A stretch of 64,000 nucleotides of DNA from Bradyrhizobium sp. CSA207 (GCF_029051685.1 NZ_JAACFT010000026.1:52685-116684); one strand, 5' to 3'. Positions 36,134 to 44,968 are shown, numbered from the stretch's first letter. Notes: generated from the letters alone by a model not told the origin. Numbers and translations: made by a program.

Positions 36134-36921
36134 TGGTCCACCTCGTTGCAGAATTCGAGCAGGGCTTCGTTGAAGACGCCGGGCGTGACCACCGTGAAGG
36201 CATGCGCGCCCCAATCGACCTCATGCACCCGTGCACGCGGAATGGCGGCGGCAAGCTCGCGCGTCAGATAGGCCGGCACCAGCGCGTCGTCCCTTGCGGA
36301 AGACAGCAACGTCGGCACGTTGATCTCGGCGAGGCGCTTGCCGCCGTCGAACGCCAGAAACATGTCGATGCGCTGGTTCATCGTCGCGACGGAGGGAAAA
36401 TGCCTCAGCATGCGTTCCTCCTCGGCATCGAGATGCGCGATGTTCTCGGAGATCCATTGCGGCGGATACAGGAACAGCGGCTGCGCGCGCAGATAGGCCT
36501 GCGGTCCGGACTGGTTGAGTAGCTGCTTGCGGATCTCGAAGCAGCGCCGCAGGAACGGATCGGCGCGGCCCCAGCCGTTGACGACGACGAGGCTGCGCAG
36601 CCGTTTTGGATGGCGCAACGCAAGCTCGATGCCGACGATGCCGCCGATGGCGTGGCCGACCACATGCGCCGCATCGACGCCGGCATGGTCGAGCACAGAG
36701 GCGACGTCGTTGGCCATGCCGGCGATGCTACGCCAGCCAGCCGCGCTGCGGCCGGTGCCGACATGGTCGTAGAGGATGACCTGGTGGCGCCTTGCCAGCG
36801 CCTCGAGCTGCGGCGTCCAGAACGAGCCGCTGCCGCCCATGCCGGCCGACAGCACGACCGGCGTGCCGCGCCCGTGAACTTCGTAATAGATCTCGGCATC
36901 GTCGCCGCGTGCAAAAGCCAT
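36130..36921 (-). CDS. rutD: Alpha/beta hydrolase RutD, putative aminoacrylate hydrolase
   Basis: A 263-aa hydrolase strongly recalling E. coli RutD: GMGGSGSFWTPQLEAL, the elbow region VVGHAIGGIVGIELAL (Ala at the expected nucleophile position, as GHALGA in RutD), VVNGWGRADPFLRRCFEIRK, and AQPLFLYPPQWI. In the Rut pathway RutD speeds hydrolysis of aminoacrylate to malonic semialdehyde. The operon context with rutB and rutC supports the call. It overlaps the ABC ATPase gene by 4 bases. Confidence 0.88.
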   Translation of the reverse strand: MAFARGDDAEIYYEVHGRGTPVVLSAGMGGSGSFWTPQLEALARRHQVILYDHVGTGRSAAGWRSIAGMANDVASVLDHAGVDAAHVVGHAIGGIVGIELALRHPKRLRSLVVVNGWGRADPFLRRCFEIRKQLLNQSGPQAYLRAQPLFLYPPQWISENIAHLDAEEERMLRHFPSVATMNQRIDMFLAFDGGKRLAEINVPTLLSSARDDALVPAYLTRELAAAIPRARVHEVDWGAHAFTVVTPGVFNEALLEFCNEVDQ

Positions 36922-36955
36922 GACTGCCCGGATATTGGAGTGATGTGGTTTCGGA

Positions 36956-37753
36956 TCAGGAGAGCAGGCGCCGTTCGATCAGGTCGATCGCGCCGTACAT
37001 CAGCAGCGCGACCGCCATCAGGGCAGCGATGCCGACCCAGACCGCGTTGAGATCGTAGAGCACGCCGGCGTAGTAGATCATGTAGCCGAGGCCCTCCTTG
37101 GAGGCGATGTACTCGCCGACGACGGCGCCGATCAGGGCGAAGCCGACATTGAGCCGGAAGGCCGCGACGATCCACGGCATCGCGCCGGGGATGATGACGC
37201 TGCGCCAGGTCTTCAGCCGGCTGGCGCCAAGCGAGCGCAACAGCTTGACCAGATCGGCGTCGACCTCTTTGGCGCCTTGCAGCGCGGTGATGACCGCGAC
37301 GATGAAGGTGATGATCGCCGCGATCGCGATCTTCGAGGAGATGCCGATGCCGAACCAGACGATGATCAGCGGCGCCAGCGCGATCTTCGGCAGGCCGTTG
37401 AGCGCGATCAGATAGGGCCGCAGCACCGCCGCACCGGTCGGGACCAGCCACAGCGCGAGCCCGGCTGCGCTGCCGAGCACCGTTCCGATCAGGAAGCCCG
37501 CGATCGCCTCCCAGGCCGTCAGCGCGGCGTCGCGGAGCAGCTCGCCGCTGCCGATCAGCTTGCCCGCCTTGGCAATGATGCCGCTCGGCTGGCCGTAGAG
37601 ATAGACGGCGATCAGCCCGAAGCGGATCGCCAGCTCCCACGCGGCGAGCAGCGCAGCCAGCAGCGCGATCTGAAGCAGCGCGATCCGCAATGCGGACGGC
37701 AGCTTGAACCGCGCGCCCGTTACCGCAGTCTGGCCAGCGTCGAGCACCGCCAC
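36956..37753 (-). CDS. ABC transporter permease (SsuC/ThiX type)
   Basis: A 265-aa inner-membrane permease of the nitrate/sulfonate/bicarbonate group with about six helices and the EAA-like loop LLRSLGASRLKTWRSVIIPGA. The GTG start at 37753 is one base from the rutC stop, indicating coupling. It pairs with the ATPase at 35315 and the receptor at 38878. Confidence 0.9.
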   Translation of the reverse strand: MAVLDAGQTAVTGARFKLPSALRIALLQIALLAALLAAWELAIRFGLIAVYLYGQPSGIIAKAGKLIGSGELLRDAALTAWEAIAGFLIGTVLGSAAGLALWLVPTGAAVLRPYLIALNGLPKIALAPLIIVWFGIGISSKIAIAAIITFIVAVITALQGAKEVDADLVKLLRSLGASRLKTWRSVIIPGAMPWIVAAFRLNVGFALIGAVVGEYIASKEGLGYMIYYAGVLYDLNAVWVGIAALMAVALLMYGAIDLIERRLLS

Positions 37754-37754
37754 C

Positions 37755-38141
37755 TCACGGCCTCTTGTGCGCGATCGAGGCGATCTCGACCAGGCAGGCC
37801 GGCTTCACCAGCCCGCACTGGATGCAGTAGCGCGCCGGCTTCTCGCCGGGAAAATACTCGGCATAGACCTTGTTGACCGCGGCATAGTTGGCCCAGTCGG
37901 TCAGGAAGATCGAATTGAAGGTGACGTCGGCAAGGCTCGATCCTGCCGTCTCCAGCACGCGCTTGATGGTCTCGAGAATGTGCCGGGTCTGGCCCGCGGC
38001 GTCGCCCTCGTGGACGACGTCGTTGTTCGTGTCGAACGCCAGCGTGCCCGACACGTAGATAACGTTGTCGGCCATCATCCCCGGCGAGAACGGGGCGATG
38101 GGCGCGTGGGTGCCCGGTGGAATGATGGCGCGATCGGTCAT
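37755..38141 (-). CDS. rutC: RidA-family aminoacrylate deaminase RutC
   Basis: A 128-aa RidA/YjgF protein nearly matching the E. coli RutC pattern: GTLAFDTNNDVVHEGDAAGQ, QTRHILETIKRVLETAG, DVTFNSIFLTDWANYAA and the Arg-containing KPARYCIQCGLVKPACLVEI (20 residues). RutC assists conversion of 3-aminoacrylate from pyrimidine breakdown. It overlaps rutB by 4 bases (ATGA). Confidence 0.93.
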   Translation of the reverse strand: MTDRAIIPPGTHAPIAPFSPGMMADNVIYVSGTLAFDTNNDVVHEGDAAGQTRHILETIKRVLETAGSSLADVTFNSIFLTDWANYAAVNKVYAEYFPGEKPARYCIQCGLVKPACLVEIASIAHKRP

Positions 38142-38878
38142 GGCGTCTTCTCATGTGCTGGAACGGCTTCGGTCTGGGCAAAGGCGCGGCGGAAGTCGCT
38201 CGTCGACGAGACCCAGCCGAAGAAGGTCTCGATGTTGAAGACGGAGGCCTTCTGGAGATAATCGGGGCCGGCCTGATGGGTCGCGTCCTCCAGCATCACG
38301 CCGAAATATTCGAGGTGAAAGCCGTCGCGTAGCGTCGACTCCACGCAGACATTGGTGGCGATGCCGCAGAACACGAGGTTGCGGATGCCGCGGGCGCGCA
38401 GGATGCTGTCGAACTGGCTGTTGAAGAAGCCGCTGTAGCGCGTCTTCGGCACCACGATGTCGCCGGGCTTCGGCTGCAACTCGTCGACCAGCGCATAGTC
38501 CCAGCCGCCCTTGGCAAGCAGCTTGCCTCGCAGCTCGGGCCGCTTGCGCATCGTCTTCAGCGCGTTCGACTTGTGCCAGTTCGGCGAGCCCGGGCCGCCG
38601 GCCTCGACATAATCGGGATCCCAGCCGTTCTGGAAGAAGATCACCGGGACGCCCGCGCCGCGCGCGACACCGAGCACGTCCTGGATCGCCGTGATCGCGG
38701 CTTTGGCGCCGGCGATATCGAATCCGGCGAGGTCAAGATAGCCGTTCGGCGAAGCATAGGCATTCTGCATGTCGACCACGACCACGGCGGTCTGGTCGAC
38801 CGCAAGCCGAAGCGGCTCGGGCCGCGCCGGCAGGGTGACGTAGCGCGGCTCGCGCACAGGAGAGGTATTCACCGTCAT
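38138..38878 (-). CDS. rutB: Ureidoacrylate amidohydrolase RutB (isochorismatase-like)
   Basis: A 246-aa cysteine hydrolase with near-identical blocks to E. coli RutB: VVVVDMQNAYASPNGYLDLA (catalytic Asp), VEAGGPGSPNWHKSNALKTM, VPKTRYSGFFNSQFDSILRA (catalytic Lys) and GIATNVCVESTLRDGF (catalytic Cys). It releases carbamate from ureidoacrylate to give aminoacrylate. ATG at 38878 overlaps the receptor stop (ATGA). The reading frame stays open upstream but that part is a shadow of the receptor gene. Confidence 0.94.
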   Translation of the reverse strand: MTVNTSPVREPRYVTLPARPEPLRLAVDQTAVVVVDMQNAYASPNGYLDLAGFDIAGAKAAITAIQDVLGVARGAGVPVIFFQNGWDPDYVEAGGPGSPNWHKSNALKTMRKRPELRGKLLAKGGWDYALVDELQPKPGDIVVPKTRYSGFFNSQFDSILRARGIRNLVFCGIATNVCVESTLRDGFHLEYFGVMLEDATHQAGPDYLQKASVFNIETFFGWVSSTSDFRRAFAQTEAVPAHEKTP

Positions 38879-39891
38879 CACACCAGACCAAACTGCTTGG
38901 TCGCCTGCTCGGCAAAACGGTTGTCGACCATCTGGGCATAGGGAAGCACGCTCTGCACCGCGCCGCCGCCCTGCTCGAGCAGCATCGCGCGGTCCCATTC
39001 GTCCGCGGAGATGGTCGGATTGCGCGGGATCGCGGTCCTGGAGCCGAAGAAGTTTTTCGTGGCGCCGGCGACGACGGATGGTGCGACCTTCGGGAAGTAT
39101 TTTTCCGCGACCTCTGTGAAGACGGAATTGTTCTCGTGCATCAGTTTCTGCGCTTCCGCGATCGCGTTGCAGAAGCCCTGCACGGCCGCTGGATTGCTCG
39201 CGATCGTCTCTTCCGTTGCCATGGCTGTGGTGAAGCAGAGCGAGCCGAGCATGTCGGCGAACGACAGCACGGGGGCGAGGCCGAACTGCTCGGCGGCGAT
39301 GCTGACATCCCATTCGAAGGCCGTGGCGATGTCGGCGCGGCCGTCCTTCACCGCGGCGGCCTGCGCGCCGGGCGGAAGCTCGAGGAAGGTGACGCCGGCC
39401 TCCTTCGGGTCGAACTTGCCGAGGGTCTTGATCGCGTAGGTCGGCACCTGAATTGTCGAGGACGGAAATTTCAAGGTGGCGATGGTCTTGCCGCGCAGAT
39501 CGTCGATGCTCCTGATCTTGCTGTCGGGGCGGGCGATGCCCCACATCGATACGCCGCCGACGATCTTTGCGATGTTCTTGATCTTGCCGCCTTCGCGCAC
39601 CGCGTTGACCGACATGCCCGGGCTGGTCACGCCGATCTGGCTGCGGCCCGAGAGCAGGATCGGCACCGGCAGCGCAATGCCGCCGGCGGTGGAGAGGTCG
39701 GCGTCCACGCTGTGCTTGGCGAACAGCCCTTTGTCCGCCGCCACGTAAAGAGAGTTGTACATGCCGAGCCGGAGCGCCTCGGCGATCGCCACCTTGCTGC
39801 CAACAGCGAAAGCCGGGGTGTTGAGGCCGGCCAGCGGCGCGGTCGCCGCCCCGAGCAACGAATACTTCATGAGGTCGCGTCTGTTGATCAC
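38878..39891 (-). CDS. ABC transporter substrate-binding protein (SsuA/THI5-like)
   Basis: A 337-aa periplasmic receptor with a Tat-like signal (INRRDLMKYSLLGAATAPLA). The domain resembles SsuA/NMT1: YVAADKGLFAKHSVDADL, GIALPVPILLSGRSQIGV, and KTIATLKFPSSTIQVPTYAI. It is the first gene of a six-gene operon (receptor, rutB, rutC, permease, rutD, ATPase), mostly with 4-base overlaps. The ligand is probably a pyrimidine or ureido compound, inferred from the rut genes. Confidence 0.88.
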   Translation of the reverse strand: MINRRDLMKYSLLGAATAPLAGLNTPAFAVGSKVAIAEALRLGMYNSLYVAADKGLFAKHSVDADLSTAGGIALPVPILLSGRSQIGVTSPGMSVNAVREGGKIKNIAKIVGGVSMWGIARPDSKIRSIDDLRGKTIATLKFPSSTIQVPTYAIKTLGKFDPKEAGVTFLELPPGAQAAAVKDGRADIATAFEWDVSIAAEQFGLAPVLSFADMLGSLCFTTAMATEETIASNPAAVQGFCNAIAEAQKLMHENNSVFTEVAEKYFPKVAPSVVAGATKNFFGSRTAIPRNPTISADEWDRAMLLEQGGGAVQSVLPYAQMVDNRFAEQATKQFGLV

Positions 39892-40030
39892 GTCCCTGTC
39901 CTTTGACTTGCCAGAACAACAGGTTACGCGCTGCTCTGCCTAATTGATGATCATTCCCGGTCTTCGCCCAAAATCCTTGCATTTGAGATTTTCATTAACA
40001 ATCCAGAATAGAGAGATATATTTATAAGCT
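39892..40030. promoter_or_regulatory. Divergent promoter region of the rut-ABC operon and its LysR gene
   Basis: A 139-base AT-richer stretch (TTTGAGATTTTCATTAAC, GAGATATATTTATAAGC) between the divergent receptor and LysR genes. It is the expected binding place of the LysR regulator, but I see no single clear palindrome. Confidence 0.5.
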
Positions 40031-40951
40031 ATGCTGATAGATCAACTCGACCTGAAACAACTCCGCGCCTTCGTCCGTGTCGTCGAGACCGGCAGCTTTA
40101 GTGCCGCGGCGCGCGCGCTCGGGATGTCGCAATCCGCCGTGAGCCAGGCGGTGCGCCAGCTCGAGGACGGATTGCGGGTGCGGTTGCTCGACCGGACCAC
40201 GCGAAAACTTCAGCTCAGCAAGGTCGGCGCGGATTTCATGCCGGGCATCCAGCGCCTGCTCGCCGATCTCGACCGCCAGCTCCAGGATCTGCGCGACCTG
40301 CGCGAGCACCGCCGCGGTCACGTCACCGTCGCCTGCGTACCGTCAGTGGCGCTGCGGCTGATGCCGCGCGTGCTCGCGGCGTTTCAGCGCGAGCACCCGA
40401 TGGTCGCGGTGACGTTGAAGGAGATTTCACGGCACCAGATCTTTGCCGTGCTGCGTAGCGGCGATGCCGATCTCGGCATCGCCAACGTCCCTGGCGACGA
40501 TCCCGAGCTCGACGCCACGCGCCTGCTCGTCGACAATTTTGCGCTGGTGATGCGCCGCGATCATCCGCTCAGCGAGCGCGAGGCCGTGAGCTGGGCGGAA
40601 GCGTCGAAAGCAGGCCTCGTGGTGATGGCAAGCGGCACCGGCATCCGGCTCGAAATCGAACGCAGTGTTGCCGAGCTCGGTCAGGGCACGCCGATCCACG
40701 AGGCGGAGCATCCGGCGACGCTGCTGGCGCTGGTCGAAGCCGGCGTTGGCGTGGCGCCATTGCCGAGTCTCGCCTGGCCCGAGGCCAGCCATCCCGTGCT
40801 GACCTGGCGCAAGCTGGTCGATCCCGTGATCGAGCGCGAGCTCTATCTGATCTGGCGCATCGGCCGCGACCTGTCACCCGCGGCGCGCGCGCTGCAGCGC
40901 GGCATTCTGGCGGGCGCGCAAGCGATCCGCGAGCGAAGCCTGGCCGGTTGA
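40031..40951 (+). CDS. LysR-family transcriptional regulator of the rut-ABC operon
   Basis: A 306-aa regulator: winged helix (SFSAAARALGMSQSAVSQAVR) and effector domain from about residue 92 (GHVTVACVPSVALRLMPRV). Divergent from the receptor gene of the rutB/rutC/rutD operon, the classic arrangement for a LysR activator of its neighbour. ATG at 40031. The inducer could be a pyrimidine catabolite. Confidence 0.91.
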   Translation: MLIDQLDLKQLRAFVRVVETGSFSAAARALGMSQSAVSQAVRQLEDGLRVRLLDRTTRKLQLSKVGADFMPGIQRLLADLDRQLQDLRDLREHRRGHVTVACVPSVALRLMPRVLAAFQREHPMVAVTLKEISRHQIFAVLRSGDADLGIANVPGDDPELDATRLLVDNFALVMRRDHPLSEREAVSWAEASKAGLVVMASGTGIRLEIERSVAELGQGTPIHEAEHPATLLALVEAGVGVAPLPSLAWPEASHPVLTWRKLVDPVIERELYLIWRIGRDLSPAARALQRGILAGAQAIRERSLAG

Positions 40952-41081
40952 TCGCGGTCTCGAACTGCGATCGATTGCGCTTCGGGGCTCGCTTCGCCCC
41001 CGGTCACTTGTCGGGGCCGCCTTCAACGCTCCGCGCCCCAGAGCCGCGGCTCGATCGAACGCGTCACGTCGGAGCGCGCAG

Positions 41082-41112
41082 CGATCCTGCAATTCCCGGA
41101 ATTGCAGGATCG
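41082..41112. terminator. Perfect inverted repeat between convergent genes
   Basis: CGATCCTGCAATTCC (41082-41096) and GGAATTGCAGGATCG (41098-41112) are perfectly complementary around a single base. It lies between the LysR gene and the convergent small-protein gene. Probably a bidirectional terminator without a strong T-run; a protein-binding palindrome is possible. Confidence 0.6.
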
Positions 41113-41123
41113 ACGGGCGATGA

Positions 41124-41378
41124 TCACTGGTCCTTCTTTGGCCCCATGTGATGCGGGACTTCGGTCTTCGGTCCGCCGCTGTAGTGGTGGCTGCCGCCCG
41201 ATCCGTTCTTGGCCTCCATGCTCTCCTTTTTCCCCATATGATGAGGGACTTCGGTCTTCGGTCCGCCGGAATAGTGATGGCCGTTCTTCTCTTCGTTTGA
41301 GGAGCTCGTCTGCGCCATGGCCGGGAGCGCTACGAAGGACATAGCAGCAGCGGCGATGATCAGCTTGTAGGAACGCAT
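41124..41378 (-). CDS. Small exported His-rich repeat protein
   Basis: An 84-aa protein with a signal peptide (SYKLIIAAAAMSFVALPAMA) and two copies of the 16-residue unit HHYSGGPKTEVPHHMG, the second after a Glu/Lys/Asn/Gly linker. The His-Met content suggests metal binding. ATG at 41378 begins the signal peptide; GGAG lies in the leader (CGACAGGAGAAACAAAATG on the minus strand). I do not recognise a family with a known function. It is convergent with the LysR gene. Confidence 0.7.
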   Translation of the reverse strand: MRSYKLIIAAAAMSFVALPAMAQTSSSNEEKNGHHYSGGPKTEVPHHMGKKESMEAKNGSGGSHHYSGGPKTEVPHHMGPKKDQ

Positions 41379-42012
41379 TTTGTTTCTCCTGTCGACCTTG
41401 CTGGTCTCTAGCAATCAAACCAGGTGTTTGACCGAGCACAACCAAACCGGAAGGCAGGCCGCGCAGGTTGAGACAGATCAAGCGACCTCTCGCGGCATCG
41501 TTCCCGCAGATGCGCAAATCGTCGAGTTGAAGCGGTCGACGGCGACGACCGATATTCTTACAGAAAAAAATTCATTTCATATTGCAGAATTGCGGGCTCG
41601 ATCTCGCATGTGGATTCTCCAGGCGTTCCGGCGAGTCTCGGCGTGAATATCGCCACGCTGGCGGAATTTCGAGCCCGCGACGACTCAATCATTAGATCAT
41701 CGCGATCGCCGTCACCGTGGCTGCGCCGAAGTTTGTCGCGGCGGCGAAGGTTGATTTTCATTACAGGTCCCAAGTGCCGCAGCTTGCGGTGAGGCGTGTC
41801 GCACGGCAGGCGCTTCTGCGGTCTGGCGTTGAGCTGGACGTGGTCGTGATGACGACGATCGCGTCGATTCATTACGCGGCCAGACGAAAAATAGATTCGG
41901 CTGGCGCTGCTCTCTCGTTTGATGTCTGTCAAACGCGCGCCGGTGGAGTGACCTAGCGTCGCCATGCTCGTTCGCCAGCGAATCCACGAGCGACTTCCGC
42001 GCCATCGAAGAA
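41379..42012. other. 634-base gap before the OpgC-like gene
   Basis: No convincing gene on either strand; frames that stay open have no recognisable sequence. The middle (41550-41600) is AT-rich (GAAAAAAATTCATTTCATA). GTTTGA and TCAAAC (41917-41922, 41929-41934) form a 6-6-6 palindrome about 80 bases before the OpgC-like start and could be an operator. Confidence 0.5.
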
Positions 42013-43233
42013 TTGGAGACCGCGACATTGACGGACGAGAGCATTGACCGCGCGCCCGGTTGGACCTTGCAGGTTGCGGTTCTCGTGCGCCGCCGCGTCT
42101 GGGAAGCCATTACCGTCCGATCCGCGCTGCCGAGGTCCGAACGCGACGTGCGCCTCGATCTGTTTCGCGGCCTGGCGAACTGGCTGATCTTTCTCGGACA
42201 CATTCCGGATACGCTGCTCGCCTGGTTTACAACGCGCAATTACGGCTTCAGCGACGGAGCTGATCTGTTCGTGCTGATCTCCGGCTACACCGCGACCTTC
42301 GTGTTCGGCAGGATCATGTCGGAGCGCGGCTTCGTCATCGGTGCGACAAGGCTGCTGCGACGGGTGTGGCAGCTCTATGTCGCTCATCTGCTCCTGTTCT
42401 TCCTGTATCTCACGGCCGTGCACTACCTTGCGCACAGGTTCGACGACCTGCACCTGATGGATCAGTTCAACGTCGCGCCGCTGATGAACTTTCCGGTCGA
42501 GACGCTCTCGCAGGGCCTGGTGCTGAACTTCAAGCCGCTCAATCTCGACGTCCTGCCACTCTACATTGTGTTGATGGCGACATTTCCCGTTGTGCTCTGG
42601 TTCATGCTGCGCTGGCGCAACGCCGTGATGATCGTCTCGGTCGGCTTCTATCTGGCCGCCCGCCATTACGGCTGGCACTTCGCGTCCTATCCGGCGGGGG
42701 TCTGGTATTTCAATCCGTTCACTTGGCATCTGCTGTTCGTGTTCGGCGCCTGGCTCGCGCTGGGGGGAGCGACAGCCAGCCGGGACCTGCTGCACTCTCG
42801 TATTCTCCGTGTCTTTTGCGTCGGCTTTCTCCTGTTCGCGCTCGTGGTGACGCTCGCCGAGCGTATCCCCGAATTGCGCGAGCTTATTCCCGACGGCGTG
42901 GCCGGGATCTTCATTCCAAACGACAAGACCAACCTTGCTCCGTATCGTGTGATCCATCTGGCAAGCCTTGTGTTCATCGTCGTCTGGCTCATTCCGATCG
43001 ATTGGCCCGGCCTGAAATGGCCGATCTTCAAGCCGCTGATCAGATGCGGTCAGCAGTCGCTGCCTGTCTTCTGCGTGGGCCTGTTCCTGTCGTTCATCGC
43101 GCATTTCCTGCTTGAGCTCGGATCAGAGGGAGTCCTGGCCCAGCTCATGGTCGGTGCCGCCGGACTCTGGATCATGACGATCGTCGCCGAATACCGAACC
43201 TGGTCGAAGCGGGTCGACAAGGATCTTCCTTGA
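42013..43233 (+). CDS. OpgC-domain membrane protein (acyltransferase 3-like)
   Basis: A 406-aa multi-helix membrane protein. ERDVRLDLFRGLANWLIFLG and GFSDGADLFVLISGYTATFV match the OpgC family, whose best-known members succinylate periplasmic glucans. About ten helices are visible. The frame opens at TTG 42013; a second TTG at 42028 has GGAGA about 8 bases upstream and may be the real start. Downstream are a DUF1622 gene and the redox cluster, same strand, but a shared role is not shown. Confidence 0.82.
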   Translation: METATLTDESIDRAPGWTLQVAVLVRRRVWEAITVRSALPRSERDVRLDLFRGLANWLIFLGHIPDTLLAWFTTRNYGFSDGADLFVLISGYTATFVFGRIMSERGFVIGATRLLRRVWQLYVAHLLLFFLYLTAVHYLAHRFDDLHLMDQFNVAPLMNFPVETLSQGLVLNFKPLNLDVLPLYIVLMATFPVVLWFMLRWRNAVMIVSVGFYLAARHYGWHFASYPAGVWYFNPFTWHLLFVFGAWLALGGATASRDLLHSRILRVFCVGFLLFALVVTLAERIPELRELIPDGVAGIFIPNDKTNLAPYRVIHLASLVFIVVWLIPIDWPGLKWPIFKPLIRCGQQSLPVFCVGLFLSFIAHFLLELGSEGVLAQLMVGAAGLWIMTIVAEYRTWSKRVDKDLP

Positions 43234-43308
43234 GGCGGAAGACCGAAAGGGCAGAGCGATGAGGGATGAAATCGGCTTCGCGTCTTGGGAGCATGCGGGG
43301 AGTTGCGG

Positions 43309-43719
43309 ATGATAACTTCCGAACTGATATTTACCGAGCAGACGCAGGGCGCCATCCTGCATGGCGTTCACTGGATTGCGTCGGTGATCGAACTGCTTGG
43401 CGTGGTCGTGATCGTGTGCGGCGTCGCTGGCGCGACGGTGTGGTCGTTTGGCGAAATGCGGCGTGGACGGTTCACCGATGCGCTCCGCTCGTATCGCGCT
43501 AGTCTCGGCCGCGGCATCCTGCTCGGCCTGGAGTTTCTGATTGCGGCCGACATCATCGGGATGGTCGCGATCGTGCCGTCATTCGGACGGCTTGGCATAT
43601 TGGCGCTGATCATCGTGATTCGTACGTTCTTGAGCTTCTCGCTCCAGATCGAGATCGAGGGTCGTTGGCCTTGGCAACGGCGCGCAGTGGCCGACGATGC
43701 GGATCGGGTCGGCCTATGA
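43309..43719 (+). CDS. DUF1622 family membrane protein
   Basis: A 136-aa inner-membrane protein with three helices: IASVIELLGVVVIVCGVAG, GILLGLEFLIAADIIGMV, and LGILALIIVIRTFLSFSLQI, ending in the conserved EIEGRWPW. This fits DUF1622, of unknown function. ATG at 43309 has GGGGAG 7 bases upstream and begins MITSELIF; an in-frame GTG/ATG upstream would add eight residues. Followed 235 bases later by the Met-rich Spy-like gene; that gap holds nothing I recognise. Confidence 0.8.
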   Translation: MITSELIFTEQTQGAILHGVHWIASVIELLGVVVIVCGVAGATVWSFGEMRRGRFTDALRSYRASLGRGILLGLEFLIAADIIGMVAIVPSFGRLGILALIIVIRTFLSFSLQIEIEGRWPWQRRAVADDADRVGL

Positions 43720-43954
43720 GTTCTCAACTGCCGATGGTTTGTTTGTCCCGATGGACGATCCGTGGACCGCGGCGGCCTGCAATCGTGAGTTGGCCTGTGT
43801 GGAGGCGGCATGCGGCTCAACACTCACAGCCATCGCTCACGCACGTAATGTTTGAGGCGATCGCGCGTCTATATGGTCTGCGCCTCGACATGCGCACCGT
43901 CCGCCGAGCCCATCGGGCGGCGACAATCAGCATCAAAAACCTGGAGACGTAACT

Positions 43955-44659
43955 ATGACTCACCTGAACAAGATCTTTCTTGGCTCGGCCGCACTTGTCG
44001 TCGTGGCACTCGCTCCCATCGGGGCGCCGGCGGCGAGCGCCGCCGCTGCCGATCGCTTGCAGATTGCGATGATGGACGACGACAAGATGCCGATGAAGCC
44101 CAACCAGTCCAATTCCCCGAACATGAACATGGGCCCATCCGGCGGCCAGCCGCAGAACATGGGCGCAGGCCCCATGAACGACGACAAGATGAAGACGCCG
44201 GGTCAGACGCAGGATTGCCAGGGCACCGGCTGCCAGCAGAACTCCGGTATGATGCAGATGATGCAAATGATGGAGAAGATGATGCGTGGCCATATGAGTT
44301 CATCTTCCGGCGCCGGTGCCGCGAGCGGGCCGACGGATGTCACGGAGCGGCTCGAGGGACGGATCGCATTCCTCAAGGCCGAGTTGCAGATCACCGACAA
44401 GCAGCTTGCCAGTTGGAGCAGTCTGGCGGATGCGTTGCGTTCCAGCCGCGAGCATCTCCTGGAAGCACGCAAGCTGCTGGCGACGGATGACAAGATGGCC
44501 GGCACCGAACGGCTCGAGCACTATGAGCGGCATCTGTCCGAGCGCCTGGAGGCCATCAAGTCGGCTCGCTCCGCGTTCAACCAGCTTTATGCGTCGTTGA
44601 GCGAGAGCCAGAGGCAGACGGCGGACGCGATCCTGCTGCCTCTGATTGCTACGTTCTGA
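43955..44659 (+). CDS. Met-rich periplasmic Spy/LTXXQ-like protein
   Basis: A 234-aa exported protein. Signal peptide IFLGSAALVVVALAPIGAP, a disordered Met/Asn/Gln/Pro/Gly-rich region (about 38-95), a Met cluster (MMQMMQMMEKMMRGHM near 100), then a helical domain with LQITDKQLASWSSLADALRS that matches the LTxxQ motif of Spy/CpxP-like chaperones and metal-response proteins. Methionine clusters suggest copper(I) or silver binding. First soluble component of the redox cluster; the next reading frame begins 24 bases later. Confidence 0.82.
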   Translation: MTHLNKIFLGSAALVVVALAPIGAPAASAAAADRLQIAMMDDDKMPMKPNQSNSPNMNMGPSGGQPQNMGAGPMNDDKMKTPGQTQDCQGTGCQQNSGMMQMMQMMEKMMRGHMSSSSGAGAASGPTDVTERLEGRIAFLKAELQITDKQLASWSSLADALRSSREHLLEARKLLATDDKMAGTERLEHYERHLSERLEAIKSARSAFNQLYASLSESQRQTADAILLPLIATF

Positions 44660-44683
44660 TGATCCCGTCGCGGGGCAGAAGCC

Positions 44684-44968
44684 ATGTCGGGATCGCTTCT
44701 CGAATGTCGGCGCGGCCTTAATGCGCTTGCTGTTCTGGCAAGCTGCCTTGCAGTGAGCGCGGTCTTTGCTGGCGACTTCGGATCGGGCGGCGTTCCCGAC
44801 CGCAGGCCGCTGGCCGAGCAGGCCAGCCGAAGCTGGAAGTCGGCCCAGGCGGAGGACGGCCACGCGGCGCACCATCCGGATGCATCCGGTTCGGGCGGGC
44901 GAGGGGGCGTTGCACCCCAATGGTCCGGCGAATCCGGGCAGTGGTCGCTCGTCGGATGCTTCGGGTGA
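44684..44968 (+). pseudogene. Signal-anchor 5' segment, apparently frameshifted from the reductase gene
   Basis: This 94-codon frame begins MSGSLLECRRGLNALAVLAS with a hydrophobic helix (ALAVLASCLAVSAVFAG) and then a polar region. Dropping one base in the G5 run at 44903-44907 joins it to the downstream frame, GALHPNGPANPGSGRSSDA then MMGEMMG, giving a reductase with an N-terminal export helix. The downstream gene has no export signal of its own before the transmembrane helix, yet its N-terminal domain is Spy-like and expected outside. Either the assembly has an extra G or the gene is truly shifted. Confidence 0.55.

Noticed and set aside
38879..39982. Upstream half of a 614-codon minus-strand frame that continues into rutB
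   Set aside because: This part is Arg/Gly/Asp-rich shadow of the receptor gene in another frame; the RutB protein begins at the ATG at 38876-38878.
41717..41956. 79-codon plus-strand frame upstream of the OpgC-like gene
   Set aside because: No recognisable sequence and no ribosome binding site.
43848..43952. 34-codon frame just before the Spy-like gene
   Set aside because: Could encode a small peptide, but there is no leader, family or conserved feature to support it.
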